Assembly: GCA_023389175.1 (NCBI GenBank)
Contig: JAEWEW010000346.1
Coordinates: 1-5,137 of the forward strand
Source of the DNA: Pseudomonadota bacterium
GTDB taxonomy: Bacteria; Pseudomonadota; Gammaproteobacteria; Burkholderiales; Burkholderiaceae_E
Direction of reading: 5' to 3'
DNA: 5,137 nt
Shown here: positions 3,965 through 5,137 of the stretch, piece by piece
Position numbering within the stretch: position 1 is the stretch's first letter
Layout of the letters: each line of letters starts with the position of its first letter
The notes under the pieces: model-generated
The model's database searches: none
Told to the model about the DNA's origin: nothing
The model's input: only the letters and a program-made list of their open reading frames with translations
Position numbers and translations under genes: made by a program

Positions 3965-4951
3965 TCACTCGGACTTCAGGTTGGCCGCCTTGATCAGCTC
4001 GGCCCAACGCTGCGCATCGCCCTTCAGCCAATCGCGGTACTCCTGCGGCGAGGAACCGACGACCACCGCGCCCAGGCCCTTCAGCCGCTCCTGGATCTCG
4101 GGCTTCTTGAGCGCCGCCTGGATCGAGGTGCTGAGCTTGTCCACCACGTCGGCCGGCGTCCCGGCCGGCGCCAGGAAACCGACCGGTCCCACATAGTCCT
4201 CGAAGCCGGGGAAGCCGGCTTCGGCCATGGTCGGCACGCCGGGATAGTCGGGGTGCGGCTTGGGCGTGGTCACGGCAAGCACCTTCACCCGCTTCTGCGC
4301 CACCAGGTCCGCGACTCCGATCATCGGGTAGAACATGAAGCCGACCCGGCCGGCACTGACCTCGGTGAGCGCGGGGGCGTTGCCGCGGAACGGGACGTGG
4401 ACCATCTTGCTGCCGCTGCGCTGCTCGAGCAGTGCGGCAGCAAGATGGGCCGAGCCGCCGTTCCCGGCCGACCCGTAGGAGACCGCCTCCGGCTTCGCCT
4501 TGGCCGCCGCGACCAGCTCCTTCAGCGAGCCGTATGGCGAATCATGCGCGGTCACGACCACCTGCGGGAGGACGACGGCCAGGCTGACCGGCGTGAAGTC
4601 CTTCATGGGGTCGTACTTGGCCGTGGCCGCGTTGAGCAGCGGGTTCACGTTGTGCGACAGCGTGTTGACGATCAGCGTATAGCCGTCGGCCGGGGCCCGG
4701 GCGACGTACTCCGTGCCGATGTTGCCGTTGGCGCCGGACCGGTTCTCCACGATCACCGATTGGCCGAGGCTGACCGTGAGGTCCTGCGCCAGCAGCCGCG
4801 CGATCACATCGGTCGGGCCCCCGGGCGAGTAGCCCACGATGAACTTCACCGGCCGTGTCGGGAAATCGGCCGCAGCCGCCGTGCCGATGCCGATCGCCAG
4901 CATGGCGGTGGCCGCCACAACCTTCACCCAACTGCCCATCGCTCTCTTCAT
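3965..4951 (-). CDS. Bug/TctC-family periplasmic solute-binding receptor
   Basis: A 328-residue secreted binding protein of the tripartite tricarboxylate transporter (TctC/Bug) family, normal in length. Residues 1-28 are a clear Sec signal peptide: KR near the start, a hydrophobic core, and AAA before a predicted cleavage at Ala28/Asp29. The mature chain begins DFPTRPVKFIVGYSPGGPTD, which holds the family's first ligand loop (SPGGPTD, 42-48). It continues with ENRSGANGNIG (69-79), ADGYTL, and YGSAGNGGSAHL (159-170), the second binding loop. Bug proteins bind carboxylates or amides through two water-bridged loops in a Venus-flytrap fold. The start ATG 4951 has a strong AGGAG (4961-4957) with a 5-base spacer. 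No TctA/TctB membrane genes are in the window, so it is either an orphan receptor, as is common in Burkholderiales, or shares a permease encoded elsewhere. The lyase downstream suggests a ligand such as a short branched or hydroxylated dicarboxylate; this is inference. Confidence 0.95.
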   Translation of the reverse strand: MKRAMGSWVKVVAATAMLAIGIGTAAAADFPTRPVKFIVGYSPGGPTDVIARLLAQDLTVSLGQSVIVENRSGANGNIGTEYVARAPADGYTLIVNTLSHNVNPLLNAATAKYDPMKDFTPVSLAVVLPQVVVTAHDSPYGSLKELVAAAKAKPEAVSYGSAGNGGSAHLAAALLEQRSGSKMVHVPFRGNAPALTEVSAGRVGFMFYPMIGVADLVAQKRVKVLAVTTPKPHPDYPGVPTMAEAGFPGFEDYVGPVGFLAPAGTPADVVDKLSTSIQAALKKPEIQERLKGLGAVVVGSSPQEYRDWLKGDAQRWAELIKAANLKSE

Positions 4952-5077
4952 TTCGTCTCCTGGAATCGCATAGCACCGAGGCCCGGATTATGAAGGCCGG
5001 CAGCGACCCACCCGGGGCGGCTCCAGAAATTCTCTATTGCCGGATTGGCACGAAAGGCGAGGAAACGCGGGTCCGGG
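4952..5077. other. Intergenic region upstream of the Bug-lyase operon
   Basis: This 126-base stretch should hold the promoter of the receptor-lyase pair on the minus strand. A CATAAT -10-like hexamer is at 4992-4987, but no convincing -35 is found 16-18 bases beyond it (GC-rich there). A second AT-rich patch (TAGAGAATT, about 5037-5029) is another possibility. No terminator for the gene entering from the right is evident. The strong ribosome-binding site of the receptor is at 4961-4957. Confidence 0.4.
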
Positions 5078-5137
5078 TCAGCCTCGATCGTCCACCGAAT
5101 GGGAGATCAGGCTGCCGTCCTCTCCGTAGGTATAGAG
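5078..5137 (-). CDS. C-terminal end of an unidentified protein, partial
   Basis: On the minus strand a frame runs in from the right edge and ends at TGA (5080-5078). Its 19 residues, LYTYGEDGSLISHSVDDRG, look like real coding sequence: codon third positions are mostly G or C and the amino-acid mix is plausible for an enzyme C-terminus. It is too short to name. If real, the gene runs in the same direction as the Bug-lyase pair and ends 126 bases before it. Confidence 0.4.
   Translation of the reverse strand, partial: LYTYGEDGSLISHSVDDRG

Noticed and set aside
3936..4031. ATG 4031 as the start of the lyase
   Set aside because: It lies inside the receptor coding region and adds 32 residues with no resemblance to the family N-terminus. 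ATG 3935 fits the known length.
3156..4196. Open frame of 346 codons on the plus strand across the lyase gene
   Set aside because: It is the antisense shadow of the lyase and receptor genes in high-GC DNA. The product is His/Arg/Gly-rich with no recognisable domain, while the minus strand encodes two well-conserved proteins.
3950..4993. Open frame of 347 codons on the plus strand across the receptor gene
   Set aside because: Shadow of the Bug receptor. It is Arg/His/Gly-rich and has no family features.
5045..5061. TTGGCACG, a sigma-54 -24-like element on the plus strand
   Set aside because: The -12 part does not fit (GA where GC is required), and it points away from the Bug operon into the end of a minus-strand gene.

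Overview
The window is GC-rich (well over 60 % by eye) and tightly packed with genes. It most resembles the chromosome of a betaproteobacterium, probably Burkholderiales or a relative. The lineage call rests on three things: a Bug/TctC-type periplasmic receptor, a family greatly expanded in that group; a UPF0016 manganese exporter behind a yybP-ykoY leader; and the codon bias. It is an inference, not a marker-gene placement.

Layout from left to right. Bases 1-541 (+) hold the 3' part of a UdgX-type uracil-DNA glycosylase gene whose start lies outside the window. Four bases later, and convergent with it, sits a toxin-antitoxin pair on the minus strand: a Phd/YefM-like antitoxin (1237-980) overlapping a PIN-domain VapC-like toxin (983-546) by four bases. 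A short intergenic region separates the antitoxin from a divergent small helical protein of unknown function (1319-1654, +). A probable promoter overlaps the stop of that gene and leads into a manganese riboswitch (about 1665-1813). The riboswitch precedes a UPF0016/GDT1-family Mn2+ exporter (1844-2419, +), which seems to start at CTG.

The right half is read on the minus strand. A Bug/TctC solute-binding protein (4951-3965) is followed after 29 bases by a DRE-TIM metallolyase of the HMG-CoA lyase family (3935-2988); this is a likely two-gene operon for uptake and catabolism of an organic acid. Downstream lies an atypical Hfq-like Sm protein (2858-2442). It has its own promoter candidate, a changed proximal RNA-binding surface and a long Pro/Arg-rich tail. 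A likely C-terminal fragment of another minus-strand gene enters at the right edge (5137-5078).

The genes do not form one pathway. They are separate modules: DNA repair, a toxin-antitoxin pair, manganese homeostasis with RNA control, a divergent RNA chaperone, and acid uptake and catabolism. No CRISPR array, insertion sequence, phage gene, tRNA or rRNA was seen. The points most worth a second look are the Hfq paralogue, the riboswitch with its alternative hairpin and CTG start, and the shortened N-terminus of the antitoxin.
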